DNA of 64,000 nt from Burkholderia plantarii (GCF_001411805.1 NZ_CP007213.1:1116001-1180000), one strand, 5' to 3'. Positions 21,733-31,840 are shown, numbered from the stretch's first letter. Numbers and translations: made by a program. Notes: generated from the sequence alone by a model not told the origin.

Positions 21733-22209
21733 CGCGCGCTCGGGCGCCGGGTCGGTACCCTCGACTCGCTCCCCTCGACGCGCTCCGGTTTTCCTTCATT
21801 TCCCATCGATGATGGCCGCGTGCCTCGGCGCGCGTCGCCGTGCCGACCCGCGCCCGCGCGATTCAGAAGCCGCGCGTATGACTGGCCGTGCGCCATGAAA
21901 AAGCGGCGCGTCACGCCGTGTCCAAATCGTGGAAACTGAATTCGCCGGCCTTGCGGCGTCGCGTGTTCCGGTATTCACGTAACGAAATCGGCAAGCGGAA
22001 CGATTCGACGGATTCGCGAAAGAAACGCCCTGAACGTTACGCACTGCGAATGAATCGGATCGACGAAATGAAACACCGGCCGCTGCCTGCCGGCGTTGGT
22101 CCCGCCGTGCGGGCAGGACCCGGAAGTCACGCATGCGGCGGGCGGCGTCATCGCATGCGGGCGGCGCATGCCGCCGCCCGCGTCTCGTTCCCACTCTCAG
22201 GAAACCATC
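21733..22209. other. Intergenic region upstream of chitinase gene
   Basis: About 477 bases with no supported gene. Bases 21940-22080 are AT-richer than the flanks and probably contain the chitinase promoter. AGGAAACC at 22199-22206 is the ribosome binding site. Confidence 0.4.
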
Positions 22210-23223
22210 ATGACATCGACACTGATCAAAGGTCTGGCCGCGGCGCTCGCCGGCGCGGCGTTCGCGGCATCGGCCGTGGCCGCACCGGCCGGCCTCGTCT
22301 ACAGCCCGTATTTCTACTCGGGCGACTTCGGCGGCACGCAGCTCAACACCACCGTGACGGGCAGCTCGAAGACGCTGCTGAGCGTGATGCCGGCGAAGCT
22401 GCAGGCGGTGACCTGGGCGTTCGCCACCGGCAACTGCGGCAGCGAGGACTGGAGCGGCGTGTCGGCCGCGTCGTTCGCGAAGGCGAACGTGCAGAGCTTC
22501 GTTGCGGCCGGCAAGAAGTACATCGTGTCCACCGGCGGCGCGGGCGCGAGCTTCCTTTGCACGTCCGACGCGAATTTCCAGAAGTTCATCCAGACGTACT
22601 ACAGCGCGAACCTGATCGGCATCGACTTCGACATCGAGAACGGCCAGACCCAGAGCGACATCAACAACCTGGTGGCGCGCGTGGCGAACGCGCAGGCCGC
22701 CTATCCGAACCTGCGCTACAGCTTCACGATCGCGACGGAGGGCGGCAACCAGAGCCAGAACCTCGGCGACATCGGCGTGAAGGTGATGACGGCGATCCAG
22801 AACTACGGGCTGAAGAACTACACGATCAACCTGATGACGATGGACTTCGCGGATTCGGGCGGCGAGGACGCGTCGCTCTGCACGTTGAACGGCAGCGGCA
22901 AGTGCGACATGGGCAAGTCGACCGTCGCCGCGGCCGAGAGCCTGCACAGCTACTGGAAGGTGCCGTACAGCCAGATCGAGGTGACGCCGATGATCGGCGG
23001 CAACGACAGCATCGACGAGACGTTCACGCTGGCCGATGCCGTCACGGTGTCGAACTACGCGGTGTCGAAGCAGCTCGGCGGCGTGCATTTCTGGGCGTTC
23101 TCGCGCGACCGCGACTGTGCGCCGGCCACCTCCGACAACGACTCGTCCGACACCTGCAACAACTACGGCAAGGCCGGCACGCTCGGCTACACGAACCAGT
23201 TCCTCGGCTCGCTGGGATTCTGA
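22210..23223 (+). CDS. Secreted GH18 chitinase
   Basis: A 337-residue glycoside hydrolase family 18 enzyme expected to cleave chitin outside the cell. An N-terminal signal peptide (LIKGLAAALAGAAFAASAVA) ends near AAP at residue 25. The catalytic strand NLIGIDFDIENG carries the D.D.E signature, with Glu as proton donor. LMTMDFADSG and the final GVHFWAFSRDRDC belong to the barrel. No chitin-binding domain is attached. The start ATG follows AGGAAACC. Similar short single-domain GH18 proteins are common in plant-associated Burkholderia. Confidence 0.88.
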   Translation: MTSTLIKGLAAALAGAAFAASAVAAPAGLVYSPYFYSGDFGGTQLNTTVTGSSKTLLSVMPAKLQAVTWAFATGNCGSEDWSGVSAASFAKANVQSFVAAGKKYIVSTGGAGASFLCTSDANFQKFIQTYYSANLIGIDFDIENGQTQSDINNLVARVANAQAAYPNLRYSFTIATEGGNQSQNLGDIGVKVMTAIQNYGLKNYTINLMTMDFADSGGEDASLCTLNGSGKCDMGKSTVAAAESLHSYWKVPYSQIEVTPMIGGNDSIDETFTLADAVTVSNYAVSKQLGGVHFWAFSRDRDCAPATSDNDSSDTCNNYGKAGTLGYTNQFLGSLGF

Positions 23224-23231
23224 CGGGACCT

Positions 23232-23253
23232 GCCGGCCGGCGGGACGGCCGGC
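23232..23253. terminator. Candidate bidirectional hairpin
   Basis: GCCGGCC (23232-23238) pairs with GGCCGGC (23247-23253) in the 34-base gap between the convergent chitinase and the next gene. There is no T-run, so this is only a candidate terminator. Confidence 0.3.
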
Positions 23254-23257
23254 GCGC

Positions 23258-23608
23258 TCACGACACGTTCGACAGCACCACGCCGCGGCTCGACAGCAGC
23301 ATCGCCGAGTCGCGGAACACGTAGAGGTAGAGATCGTCGTCGAGCGATTCGCCGTCGGGGATCACGATGTCGTAGTCGATCCGCGCGGGCTCGGGCGGGA
23401 TCGTGTCCTCGAAGCGCACGGAAAACGCGTTGGCGCCCACCGCGAACGTGCCGGAAGGATCCGGCTCGCGCGAGCGCAGCACTGTGACGAAGTCGGGCAC
23501 GCCCGTCGCGGCGTTCATCGGGCGTGCGGACGTGCCGACCCGCGTGTCGTTCACGTAGTAGGTCGCGGCCGAGGCGCTGATGTTGGCGATATGGAATTTG
23601 CCCGTCAT
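23258..23608 (-). CDS. Hypothetical beta-rich protein
   Basis: A 116-residue protein I cannot place with confidence. It starts MTGKFHIANISASAATYYVN after GGGGAA and looks all-beta, with alternating hydrophobic residues throughout (TFAVGANAFSVRFED, DDDLYLYVFRDSAMLLS). There is no signal peptide. Size and pattern are in the range of small Burkholderia stress or inclusion-type proteins and small lectins, but no signature residue set is seen. It converges on the secreted chitinase gene. Confidence 0.6.
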   Translation of the reverse strand: MTGKFHIANISASAATYYVNDTRVGTSARPMNAATGVPDFVTVLRSREPDPSGTFAVGANAFSVRFEDTIPPEPARIDYDIVIPDGESLDDDLYLYVFRDSAMLLSSRGVVLSNVS

Positions 23609-24374
23609 TCGATTCCCCGCTTGCATGTGGATGCCATCGCTGTTGCCCGGCCCCGCAGCTCGCGACGCGATGGCCGCGGGCGCATGGCCTGTCGTTGCGC
23701 GCCGTCCGGCCCGGCATGCAGGTTCCGGTCCGCACGCGCCGCCGGCCGCCGTGCCTGCCACGCAGGCGGTCGCGCCGGCCACGATGACCCGCGCGATGGG
23801 ATGGGGCGGGGGGCCGGCACAAGGCGTGACGCCGCCGCGAGATTCCGGTGGGAACGTCGCGGCACGGCATGCAGGGAAACCCCGGATCGGCCTTGGCGCT
23901 TATCGATTTTCCGTCGTGGAAAATGCGTTTGCCGGGATCATAGGTTAAACGCCTCGCGGCGACAATCCCGATTCGGAAAATTTCGCCATGGGGTAATCCG
24001 GCGCGAATGGCGCGCCGATTACCGTGGCGTGAGTTCGGCGTGAAGCGGCGCGCGCGCGTTCGCGGTCCGATGCCCGCCGAGGCGGGCTGGGCGGGCCGCG
24101 GGCGAAGAAATGGATAGGCTCGAATGAATCGCGGCGGATGAATCGCCGGCGTGCCGCGGCGAGTGCGGCCGATATTCGTCCGGAGTCGCCAGGCCGAATG
24201 AAGCGGCGTCGCGGCGAGGGGTTTTCGTTATGAAAATGTGATCGCGCGGCGTTGAATCAAAATGCCGGGTTTCATGAAAGCGCGGTGAAATATTTCGGCG
24301 TTCGCGAACCGTGGCGAAGCGCGCCCGAGCACGCTTCGCCACGTCGTGACGTGACGCGGCTTGCTCGGTCCCGC
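23609..24374. other. Intergenic region, about 0.77 kb
   Basis: No gene is supported here. The part from 23880 to 24260 is AT-richer than the neighbours and likely carries the promoter of the leftward hypothetical gene. The right end holds a strong hairpin (24310-24343) downstream of the aceE-like gene. Confidence 0.4.
24310..24343 (-). terminator. Strong hairpin after aceE-like gene
   Basis: CGTGGCGAAGCG (24310-24321) pairs perfectly with CGCTTCGCCACG (24332-24343), loop of 10 bases, starting 32 bases past the stop codon of the aceE-like gene. No T-run follows, so it may be a weak intrinsic terminator or an RNA-protecting hairpin. Confidence 0.5.
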
Positions 24375-27068
24375 TCACGCGCGCCACGAAGCAGCACGCC
24401 CGGCGTCCTTGCCGTAGCGTTCGCGCGCCGCGCGCACCACGTCCTCGCCGATTTCGCCCTGCTGCGCCAGCGCATGCAGCGCCGCCACCACGATCGAGGC
24501 GCGGTCCACCTCGAAGAACTCGCGCAGCGCGCGGCGCGTGTCGCTGCGCCCGAAGCCGTCGGTGCCGAGCGTCACGTAGGGCGCCGGCACGTAGGCGCGG
24601 ATCAATTCCGGCAGCGCCCGCGCGTAGTCGGTGGCCGCGATCACCGGGCCGCGCGCGCCGCGCAGCGCGGTGCCGACCACCGTCTCGCGCGCCTCGCCGC
24701 CGAGCCGCGCCGCGCGCTCGGCCTCGATCGCATCGCGCTGCAGTTCGGTGAAGCTCGTCACGCTCCAGACTTGCGAGTCGATGCCCCAGTCGTCGCGCAG
24801 CAGGCTCGCGGCGGCCAGCACCTCGGTCATGATCGCGCCGGCGCCGAGCAGCTGCACGCGCGCCGTGCCGTGGCGGCCCGGATCGAGCGAATAGAGGCCG
24901 CGCAGGATGCCCTCGCGCGCGCCCTCGGGCAGCGACGGCTGCGCGTAGTTCTCGTTGGTGACGGTCAGGTAATAGAACACGTCGCGCTGCTGCTCGCCCA
25001 TCTCGCGCATGCCGTGCTCGACGATCACGGCCGCCTCGCAGGCGAAGGCCGGGTCCCAGGCGCGGCAGTTCGGGATCATCGCGGCGGCCAGGTGGCTCGT
25101 GCCGTCCTGGTGCTGCAGCCCCTCGCCGCCGAGCGTGGTCTTGCCCGAGGTCGCGCCGATCAGGAAGCCGCGCGCGCGCTGGTCGGCGGCGGCCCAGATC
25201 AGGTCGCCCACGCGCTGGAAGCCGAACATCGAGTAGTAGGTGTAGAACGGCAGCATCGGCAGGTCATGCACGCTGTAGGCGGTGGCCGCGGCGATCCACG
25301 ACGAGATCGCGCCGGCCTCCGAGATGCCTTCCTCGAGGATCTGCCCGGTGGTGGACTCGCGGTAGTAGAGCATCGAGCCGAGATCCTCGGGCTCGTAGCG
25401 CTGGCCGAGCGGCGAGTAGATGCCGACCTGCCGGAACAGGTTCGCCATGCCGAAGGTGCGGGCCTCGTCGGCCACCACCGGCACCACGCGCTCGCCGATG
25501 CCGGGCGCCTTCAGCAGCCCGCCCAGCATGCGCACCAGCGCGGTGGTGGTCGACATTTCCTTGCCGTCGGCCTCCAGCGCGAACTGCCCCCACACGCTGA
25601 CGGGCGGCACCGCCAGCGCGCGGCTCGCCTCGCGGCGGCGGCGCGGCAGGTAGCCGCCCAGCGCCTGCCGCCGCGCGTGCAGGTAGCGCATCTCGGGGCT
25701 GTCGTCGGCGGGACGGTAGAACTTCACCTCGGCCACCTCGTCGTCCGAGAGCGGCAGCGCGAAGCGGTCGCGGAACGCCTTCAGGTCGTCGAGGCCGAGC
25801 TTCTTCTGCTGGTGCGTGGTCATGCGGCCCTGGCCGATCGCGCCCATGCCGTAGCCCTTCATGGTCTTGGCGAGGATCACGGTGGGCTGGCCGCGATGCG
25901 CGAGCGCCTGCGCGTAGGCCGCGTGCAGCTTGCGCACGTCGTGGCCGCCGCGGCGCAGCCGGTCGATGTCGTCGTTGCTCAGGTGCGCGGCCAGCGCCGC
26001 CAGCTGCGGGTTCCGGCTGAAGAAGTGCTCGCGGTTGTAGGCGCCGTCGTTGGCCGAGAAGGTCTGGAACTGGCCGTCCACGGTGTCGGCGAACGCGCGC
26101 AGCAACGCGCCGTCGCGATCGCGCGCGAACAGGGCATCCCAGTCCGAGCCCCACAGCACCTTGATCACGTTCCAGCCGGCGCCGGCGAACAGCGCCTCGA
26201 GTTCGTCGATCACGCGGCCGTTGCCGCGTACCGGGCCGTCGAGCCGCTGCAGGTTGCAGTTGATCACGAACACCAGGTTGTCGAGCTGCTCGCGCGCGGC
26301 CAGCGAGAGCGCGCCGATCGCCTCGGGCTCGTCCATCTCGCCGTCGCCGAAGAAGCCCCAGACGGTGCGCCCGGCCGTGTCCAGCAGCTGGCGGTGCGCG
26401 AGGTAGCGCATGAAGCGCGCCTGGTAGATCGCGTTGATCGGCCCGATCCCCATCGAGCCGGTGGGGAACTGCCAGAAGTCCGGCATCAGCCACGGATGCG
26501 GATACGAGCAGAGGCCCGGGCCGTCGATCTCGCGGCGATAGTGGTCGAGCTGCGATTCGTTCAGGAATCCTTCCAGATAGGCGCGCGCGTAGACGCCCGG
26601 CGCCGAGTGCGGCTGGAAATAGACGAGATCGGCGTCGTGCCCGGCGCCGGCCGCGCGGAAGAAATGGTTGAAGCCCACCTCGAACAGGTCGGCGGCCGAT
26701 GCGTAGCTGGCGATGTGGCCGCCCAGCTCGCCGTAGGCGCGGTTGGCGCGCACCACCATCGCCAGCGCGTTCCAGCGCAGCGCCGCGGCGAGCCGCGCCT
26801 CGATCTCGAGGTCGCCGGGGTAGGGCGGCTGCGTGTCGAGCGCGATCGTGTTCGCGTAGGGCGTGGCGCGTCCGCGCCCGGCCGCGAGCCCCCGGGTGGC
26901 GGCGTGGCTGGCGAGCCGTTCGAGCAGGTAGCGCGCTCGCTCGGGGCCGGCATGCGCGACCACGCCGTCGAGCGCGGCGAGCCATTCGCCGGTTTCCGCG
27001 GGATCGTCGTCGATCGGATTGAGGGGCTGGGCAAGTATCGACGGGACGCCGTTCGACAGGTCGGTCAT
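24375..27068 (-). CDS. AceE/MdeB-like 2-oxoacid dehydrogenase E1
   Basis: An 897-residue homodimeric-type E1 that decarboxylates pyruvate or a near homologue such as 2-oxobutyrate with thiamine diphosphate and passes the acyl group to a lipoyl E2. The ThDP motif is in [32 protein letters not shown] and [19 protein letters not shown] are typical AceE segments. No E2 or E3 gene is adjacent, so it must borrow those from elsewhere. An Lrp-type regulator is divergent and an amino-acid desulfhydrase/deaminase-family gene follows, an arrangement resembling mdeB near methionine gamma-lyase in Pseudomonas putida, whose E1 handles 2-oxobutyrate. I infer a dedicated paralogue rather than the main pyruvate enzyme. 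Confidence 0.88.
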   Translation of the reverse strand: MTDLSNGVPSILAQPLNPIDDDPAETGEWLAALDGVVAHAGPERARYLLERLASHAATRGLAAGRGRATPYANTIALDTQPPYPGDLEIEARLAAALRWNALAMVVRANRAYGELGGHIASYASAADLFEVGFNHFFRAAGAGHDADLVYFQPHSAPGVYARAYLEGFLNESQLDHYRREIDGPGLCSYPHPWLMPDFWQFPTGSMGIGPINAIYQARFMRYLAHRQLLDTAGRTVWGFFGDGEMDEPEAIGALSLAAREQLDNLVFVINCNLQRLDGPVRGNGRVIDELEALFAGAGWNVIKVLWGSDWDALFARDRDGALLRAFADTVDGQFQTFSANDGAYNREHFFSRNPQLAALAAHLSNDDIDRLRRGGHDVRKLHAAYAQALAHRGQPTVILAKTMKGYGMGAIGQGRMTTHQQKKLGLDDLKAFRDRFALPLSDDEVAEVKFYRPADDSPEMRYLHARRQALGGYLPRRRREASRALAVPPVSVWGQFALEADGKEMSTTTALVRMLGGLLKAPGIGERVVPVVADEARTFGMANLFRQVGIYSPLGQRYEPEDLGSMLYYRESTTGQILEEGISEAGAISSWIAAATAYSVHDLPMLPFYTYYSMFGFQRVGDLIWAAADQRARGFLIGATSGKTTLGGEGLQHQDGTSHLAAAMIPNCRAWDPAFACEAAVIVEHGMREMGEQQRDVFYYLTVTNENYAQPSLPEGAREGILRGLYSLDPGRHGTARVQLLGAGAIMTEVLAAASLLRDDWGIDSQVWSVTSFTELQRDAIEAERAARLGGEARETVVGTALRGARGPVIAATDYARALPELIRAYVPAPYVTLGTDGFGRSDTRRALREFFEVDRASIVVAALHALAQQGEIGEDVVRAARERYGKDAGRAASWRA

Positions 27069-27075
27069 GATCCGG

Positions 27076-27223
27076 TTCCGGAAAGGGGGGAGCGGGGCGC
27101 CGCGATCGTGGGCGCAGCGGTCCGACAAGCGTACTGGCGCGGTTCCGGAACGTGTGTCTGTTTTGTATTGCGTTGCGATGGCGATTCAGTATAAATATTC
27201 CGGCAATCGCGCCATTTCCGGAA
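27076..27223. promoter_or_regulatory. Three TTCCGGAA palindromes (candidate operators)
   Basis: The 166-base divergent region has identical 8-base palindromes TTCCGGAA at 27076-27083, 27143-27150 and 27216-27223, spaced 67 and 73 bases centre to centre (about 6.5-7 helical turns). A half-related ATTCCGGC lies at 27197-27204. They flank the candidate lrp promoter. Spaced sites fit Lrp-type regulators that wrap DNA. Confidence 0.5.
27168..27195 (+). promoter_or_regulatory. Candidate promoter of Lrp-type gene
   Basis: A -35-like TTGCGT (27168-27173) and a -10-like TATAAA (27190-27195) with a 16-base spacer, about 40 bases before the ATG at 27235. Confidence 0.4.
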
Positions 27224-27234
27224 TTGTTACATTC

Positions 27235-27762
27235 ATGCCCGCCGACCCGACCCGCCTCGACCGCACCGACATCGCGATCCTGAACCAGCTCCAGCAGAAC
27301 GCGCGCATCACCAACGCCGAACTCGCACGCGCCGTGAACCTGTCGCCCACGCCGTGCTTCAACCGCGTCAAGGCGCTCGAGAAGCTCGGGCTGATCCGGC
27401 GGCAGGTCACGCTGCTCGATCCCGAGCCGCTCGGCCTGAAGATCAACGTGTTCATCCAGGTCAGCCTGGAGAAGCAGCAGGAGGACGCGCTGCGCCGCTT
27501 CGAGGCGGCCATCGACAAGCGGCCCGAGGTGATGGAGTGCTACCTGATGTCGGGCGACGCCGACTACCTGCTGCGCGTGCTGGTGCCGAGCATGCACGGG
27601 CTGGAGCGCTTCATCGTCGATCAGCTGACGACGATCCCGGGCGTGTCGAACATCCGCTCGAGCTTCGCGCTGAAGCAGGTGCGCTACCGCACGGCGCTGC
27701 CGTTGCCGGCCGGCGGGCTGACGCTGAGCCGCGAGGAGGAGGACGCGCGCGACGGCGAGTGA
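27235..27762 (+). CDS. Lrp/AsnC family regulator
   Basis: A 175-residue Lrp/AsnC-type regulator. The N-terminal helix-turn-helix ([20 protein letters not shown], then [20 protein letters not shown]) is followed by the RAM ligand-binding domain ([36 protein letters not shown]). Length is normal. It is divergent from the aceE-like gene and upstream of the PLP enzyme; it likely senses an amino acid and controls both. Homologues include MdeR, BkdR and AcdR; which one it equals cannot be decided. No strong ribosome binding site precedes the ATG. Confidence 0.87.
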   Translation: MPADPTRLDRTDIAILNQLQQNARITNAELARAVNLSPTPCFNRVKALEKLGLIRRQVTLLDPEPLGLKINVFIQVSLEKQQEDALRRFEAAIDKRPEVMECYLMSGDADYLLRVLVPSMHGLERFIVDQLTTIPGVSNIRSSFALKQVRYRTALPLPAGGLTLSREEEDARDGE

Positions 27763-27913
27763 GCGCGCGCCGGCTTCGCATCGCAGTAATTGCGCTAATG
27801 CTGCGGGTAGAAATGCTCGTTTGCCGGCGCCGCGCCGCGCGCCCAGAATGTGTCGCCATGACCGGAGCCGGCGCACCGTCCGCGCCGGCGGCACAGAGGA
27901 AGGAGAAGCACCG

Positions 27914-28954
27914 ATGTCGACGATGGAACTCCATGGCGTCCGTTTTCCGCGCTTCGCGCTGCTCGACGCGATCCCGCCGATCCAGCGGCTCGCGCGGCTG
28001 GAGGCGGCGCTCGGCGAGCGCGCCAACGGCGTGCGGCTGCACGTGAAGCGCGACGATCACTTCGCGCTCGGCGGCGGCGGCAACAAGCTGCGCAAGCTCG
28101 AACTGCACCTCGGCCAGGCACTCGCGGACGGCGTCGACACGGTGATCACGGTGGGCGGCCTGCAATCGAACCATGCGCGGCTCACGGCGGCCGCGGCGGC
28201 GCTGGCCGGCCTGCGCTGCGAACTGGTGCTGTCGCGCGCAGTGCCGCGCGACGACGACGACTACGAACACAACGGCAACCTGCTGCTCGATGCGCTGTTC
28301 GGCGCCACGGTGCGGATCGCGCCGGACGGCACGCCGGCGATCGATGCCGCGCAGGCGCGCGCCGACGCGCTGCGCGCGGCCGGCCGCAAGGTGCGGGTGA
28401 TCCCGACCGGCGGCTCGACGGGGCTCGGCTCGCTCGGCTACGCGGCGTGCGCGGCCGAGATCGTCGCGCAGGAGCGCGCGCTCGGCATCGAGTTCGCCGG
28501 CATCGTCTGCCCGAACGGCAGCGGCGGCACGCAGGCCGGGCTGGTGGCGGGCCTGCACGCGCTGGACCGGCGGCCCGAGCGCGTGCTTGCGCACGGCGTG
28601 CTGGCGCCGGCGCCGGCCGCGGCGGCGGTCACGGTGGAGCTGGTCGAGGCGGCCTGCGCGCTGCTCGAACTGGCGCCGCCGCCCGCGAGCGCGGTTCGCG
28701 TGGACGGCGCGCAGCGCGGCGACGGCTATGGCGTGCCGACCGACGGCATGCTGGCGGCCGTGCGGCTGATGGCGCGCACGCAGGGGCTGCTGCTCGATCC
28801 CGTTTACAGCGGCAAGGCGTTCGCGGGTCTGCTGGCCGACGTGGAGGCGGGCAAGTACTGTCCCGGCGATGACGTGCTGTTCCTGATGACGGGCGGCCAG
28901 CCCGGGCTTTACGCCTATCGCGCGGCGTTCGAGGCGGAGGGCGGCGCGGCCTGA
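27914..28954 (+). CDS. D-cysteine desulfhydrase/ACC deaminase family PLP enzyme
   Basis: A 346-residue fold-type II PLP enzyme. The PLP Lys is in GGGGNKLRKLELHLGQA; TVGGLQSNHARLTAAAAA and PTGGSTGLGSLGYAACAAEI are family segments. ACC deaminases carry a Glu and a Leu at two substrate-reading positions (295 and 322 in Pseudomonas numbering). By eye the equivalents here are Asp in YGVPTDGM and Thr326 in FLMTGGQPG, as in D-cysteine desulfhydrases. So pyruvate, ammonia and sulfide from D-cysteine is the more likely chemistry. The start follows AGGAAGGAG. It is next to an Lrp regulator and an AceE-like E1 that would use the oxoacid. Confidence 0.82.
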   Translation: MSTMELHGVRFPRFALLDAIPPIQRLARLEAALGERANGVRLHVKRDDHFALGGGGNKLRKLELHLGQALADGVDTVITVGGLQSNHARLTAAAAALAGLRCELVLSRAVPRDDDDYEHNGNLLLDALFGATVRIAPDGTPAIDAAQARADALRAAGRKVRVIPTGGSTGLGSLGYAACAAEIVAQERALGIEFAGIVCPNGSGGTQAGLVAGLHALDRRPERVLAHGVLAPAPAAAAVTVELVEAACALLELAPPPASAVRVDGAQRGDGYGVPTDGMLAAVRLMARTQGLLLDPVYSGKAFAGLLADVEAGKYCPGDDVLFLMTGGQPGLYAYRAAFEAEGGAA

Positions 28955-29341
28955 GCCGCGCGTCGGCCGACCCGATCCGGGCCGCTCCCGGCTCGTGTTT
29001 CCCGACGCATCCTGCCCGGCGCGCGGACCTCGCGCGCCATCGCGCGGCCGCGTACCCGCCATCTCCGCGCCGCGCCGCGCGTGAGCGGCGCGCCGTCGCC
29101 GGCCCGATCGGCCCGTTCCGAACGCTGCCCGATCCCGCCGGCGCCGTGATTCGCGATCCTCGTCGCGCGCGGCCTCCGGTCATTACGGATTCCTCACGAT
29201 GGATCCGGCTTGCGCGTCGGATCTCGACTCGCGCCTCGCCGGTGCGCCCGTCCGTGCGACTCGCGGACACGGTGCCCTTGCGCCGCCGCTTCCCACCCGC
29301 ATCTGCCTTCGCATTTGCACTCGTTCCGGTTCGTTTTCCCT
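28955..29341. other. Intergenic region, no gene seen
   Basis: About 387 bases between the PLP enzyme and the penicillin-binding protein. No frame with family similarity, terminator T-run or clear promoter was identified. Confidence 0.35.
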
Positions 29342-31840
29342 ATGTTCCTGCGCAAGTCCGATACCCCTCATCTACCGCCCTCCGAACCCGCCGGCCAGCC
29401 CGAGCCCTCCGGCGGCGGGCGCCCGCCGCGCCGTCGCGGCGTCTGGCGCGTGCTCGGCACGATCGCGGTCTGCCTCGTCTGCGCCGGCCTCGTCGCGGGC
29501 GGCGCCACGGCGGCCTATATCGCGTTCGTCGTCTACCCGGCGTTGCCGCCCGTGACCGCGCTCGGCGACTACCAGCCGGCCGAGCCGCTGCGCATCTATT
29601 CGTCGGACGGCCACCAGCTGGCCGAATACGGCATCGAGCGGCGCATCCCGCTCGACCTCGACGCGATCCCCGCGCGCATGAGGCTGGCGCTGCTGGCGGC
29701 CGAGGACGCCGGCTTCTACCAGCATCGCGGCATCGACGCGGGCGGCCTGCTGCGCGCCGTGCTGGTCGATGCCGTGCGCGGCGGCAAGGCGCAGGGCGGC
29801 AGCACCATCACGATGCAGCTCGCGCGCAACTTCTTCCTGTCGCGCCACAAGACCTTCACGCGCAAGCTCGTCGAGGTGCTGCTCGCGATCAAGATCGAAC
29901 GCAGCCTGCCGAAGGACCGGATCCTGCAGCTCTACATGAACCAGATCTATCTCGGCGAGCGTTCGTATGGTTTCGGCGCGGCGGCGCGCACCTACTACGG
30001 CCGCCACCTCGATGAACTGACGCTCGGCCAGGCCGCGATGCTGGCCGGGCTGCCGAAGGCGCCGTCCGCGTTCAACCCCGTCAGCGATCCGGTGCGTGCG
30101 CTGGCGCGCCAGCGCTACGTGCTCGCGCGCATGCGCGAGGTCGGCTTCATCACGCCGGAGCAATATCGCGCCGCGCTGGACGAGCCGCCCTACGCGCGGC
30201 CCGTCGCGCGCCGCGACTCGGTGCCGGCCGGCTCGGTCAGCGAGCTGGTGCGGCAGATGATGGTCGAGCGCTACGGCGAGGCCGCCTACGAGAGCGGCTT
30301 CAAGGTCACCACCACGGTGGCGCTCGACGATCAGGCCGCCGCGTTCGAGTCGGTGCGCCACGGCGTGCTGGCCTACCAGCGCCGGCATGCCTACGCGGGA
30401 CCGGAAGCCGCGGTGGCGCCGCCGGTGCCGGCGGCGGGCCGGCTCCCGGACACCCTGGTCGAGGCCATGCGGCAGCGGCCCGAGGTGGCGGGGCTGCCGT
30501 GCGCGGTGGTGGTGGCGAGCCGCGCCGCGCGCGTGGACGCGCGGCTCGCCGACGGCACGCACGTCGTGCTCGCGGGGCATGGCCTCGACCGGCTGCGCGC
30601 CGCGGGCCGCCGCGCGGCGACGCGGCTGGCGCCGGGCGCGATCGTGCGCGTCACGCGCGACGACGGCGGCCATTGGGCGCTCGGCGAGCTGCCCGCGGTG
30701 CAGGCCGCGCTGGTCGCGATCGCGCCCGACGACGGCGCGATCCGCGCGCTGGTGGGCGGCAACGGCATGACGGCGACCCAGCTGAATCGCGTGACGCAGG
30801 CGTGGCGGCAGCCCGGTTCGAGCTTCAAGCCGTTCCTCTATTCGGCGGCGCTGGCCCGCGGTTTCGGCCCGACCACCGTGGTCGACGACCTGCCCGTCGA
30901 CATCCCCGCCGGCTATCCCGGCGGCCCGGTCTGGCGCCCGCACGAGGACGGCGTGCCGCTTGGCCCGATCACGCTGCGCGAGGGCGTGGCGCGCTCGAAG
31001 AACTTCGTCGCGATCCGCACGCTGCGCGCGATCGATCCCGCCTATGCGAAGCGCTTCATCGTCGGCGCGTTCGGCCTGCGCGACGACCTGATCGTGCCGA
31101 ACCTGCCGATGGCGCTCGGCGCGGGCGCGGTCACGCCGCTGCAGATGGCGGTGGCCTATGCGGTGTTCGCGAACGGCGGCTTTCGCGTGCAGCCGTACCT
31201 GATCGCCCGCATCGAGGACGGCACGGGCCGCGTGGCGTTCGAGGCCGCGCCGGCCCGCGCGGGCGCCGGCGCGCCGCGCGTGATCGACGCGGCCAACAGC
31301 TACCTGATGACGGACATGCTGCGTGCCGCCGCCGCGCACGGCACCGGCGCGGCCACCAACGTGCTGAAGCGACACGACCTGGCCGGCAAGACGGGCACCA
31401 CCAACCGCTATCGCGACGGCTGGTTCGCCGGCTATCAGCGCGAGCTGGCCACCGTGGTCTGGATGGGTTTCGATACACCGGCGTCGATGGGCGCGCGCGA
31501 GTATGGCTCGCGCAACGCGCTGCCGGTCTGGATCGAATTCATGCGGCATGCGCTCGCGAACGTGCCGGAGCAGCCGGACGCGGTGCCCGACGAGATCGCG
31601 TTCGTGGGCGGCGAGCCCTACGACCTGCATTTCATGCCCGACGCGGGCTTCGTGGCGGCGCTCGACGCGCAGGGGCGCATGCCGTCCGTCACGCCGCGCG
31701 CGGCGCTGCCCGAAACGGCGCGGCAGGCGGTGGGAGCGGGCGGGGCCGCGGCGATGCCGGGCGTGGTGTCGTCCGACGAGAAGGCGCGGATTCTGCGCTA
31801 TTTCTCGGGGCCGGGCGATGCGGACACCGACGGCATCTGA
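29342..31840 (+). CDS. Class A penicillin-binding protein 1A
   Basis: An 832-residue bifunctional peptidoglycan synthase. A cytoplasmic Pro/Arg-rich tail is followed by one transmembrane anchor (about residues 36-66). The GT51 transglycosylase shows the catalytic Glu in LAAEDAGFYQHRGID and QGGSTITMQLARNFF. The transpeptidase has the active Ser in QPGSSFKPFLYSAAL (SxxK), SKN in ARSKNFVAIR and the KTG triad in LAGKTGTTN. Length is normal for PBP1A (mrcA). A genome may carry several paralogues, so the symbol is not given. The start is the ATG before FLRKSDTP; in-frame upstream codons look like leader. Confidence 0.9.
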   Translation: MFLRKSDTPHLPPSEPAGQPEPSGGGRPPRRRGVWRVLGTIAVCLVCAGLVAGGATAAYIAFVVYPALPPVTALGDYQPAEPLRIYSSDGHQLAEYGIERRIPLDLDAIPARMRLALLAAEDAGFYQHRGIDAGGLLRAVLVDAVRGGKAQGGSTITMQLARNFFLSRHKTFTRKLVEVLLAIKIERSLPKDRILQLYMNQIYLGERSYGFGAAARTYYGRHLDELTLGQAAMLAGLPKAPSAFNPVSDPVRALARQRYVLARMREVGFITPEQYRAALDEPPYARPVARRDSVPAGSVSELVRQMMVERYGEAAYESGFKVTTTVALDDQAAAFESVRHGVLAYQRRHAYAGPEAAVAPPVPAAGRLPDTLVEAMRQRPEVAGLPCAVVVASRAARVDARLADGTHVVLAGHGLDRLRAAGRRAATRLAPGAIVRVTRDDGGHWALGELPAVQAALVAIAPDDGAIRALVGGNGMTATQLNRVTQAWRQPGSSFKPFLYSAALARGFGPTTVVDDLPVDIPAGYPGGPVWRPHEDGVPLGPITLREGVARSKNFVAIRTLRAIDPAYAKRFIVGAFGLRDDLIVPNLPMALGAGAVTPLQMAVAYAVFANGGFRVQPYLIARIEDGTGRVAFEAAPARAGAGAPRVIDAANSYLMTDMLRAAAAHGTGAATNVLKRHDLAGKTGTTNRYRDGWFAGYQRELATVVWMGFDTPASMGAREYGSRNALPVWIEFMRHALANVPEQPDAVPDEIAFVGGEPYDLHFMPDAGFVAALDAQGRMPSVTPRAALPETARQAVGAGGAAAMPGVVSSDEKARILRYFSGPGDADTDGI

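Noticed and set aside
24252..27194. Long plus-strand open frame opposite the aceE-like gene
   Set aside because: His/Arg/Ala-rich translation without any family motif; it is the antisense shadow of the E1 gene in GC-rich DNA.
27914..28954. Calling this gene acdS (ACC deaminase)
   Set aside because: The Leu of the ACC deaminase signature is Thr326 here and the Glu is Asp, as in D-cysteine desulfhydrases; a family-level call is safer.
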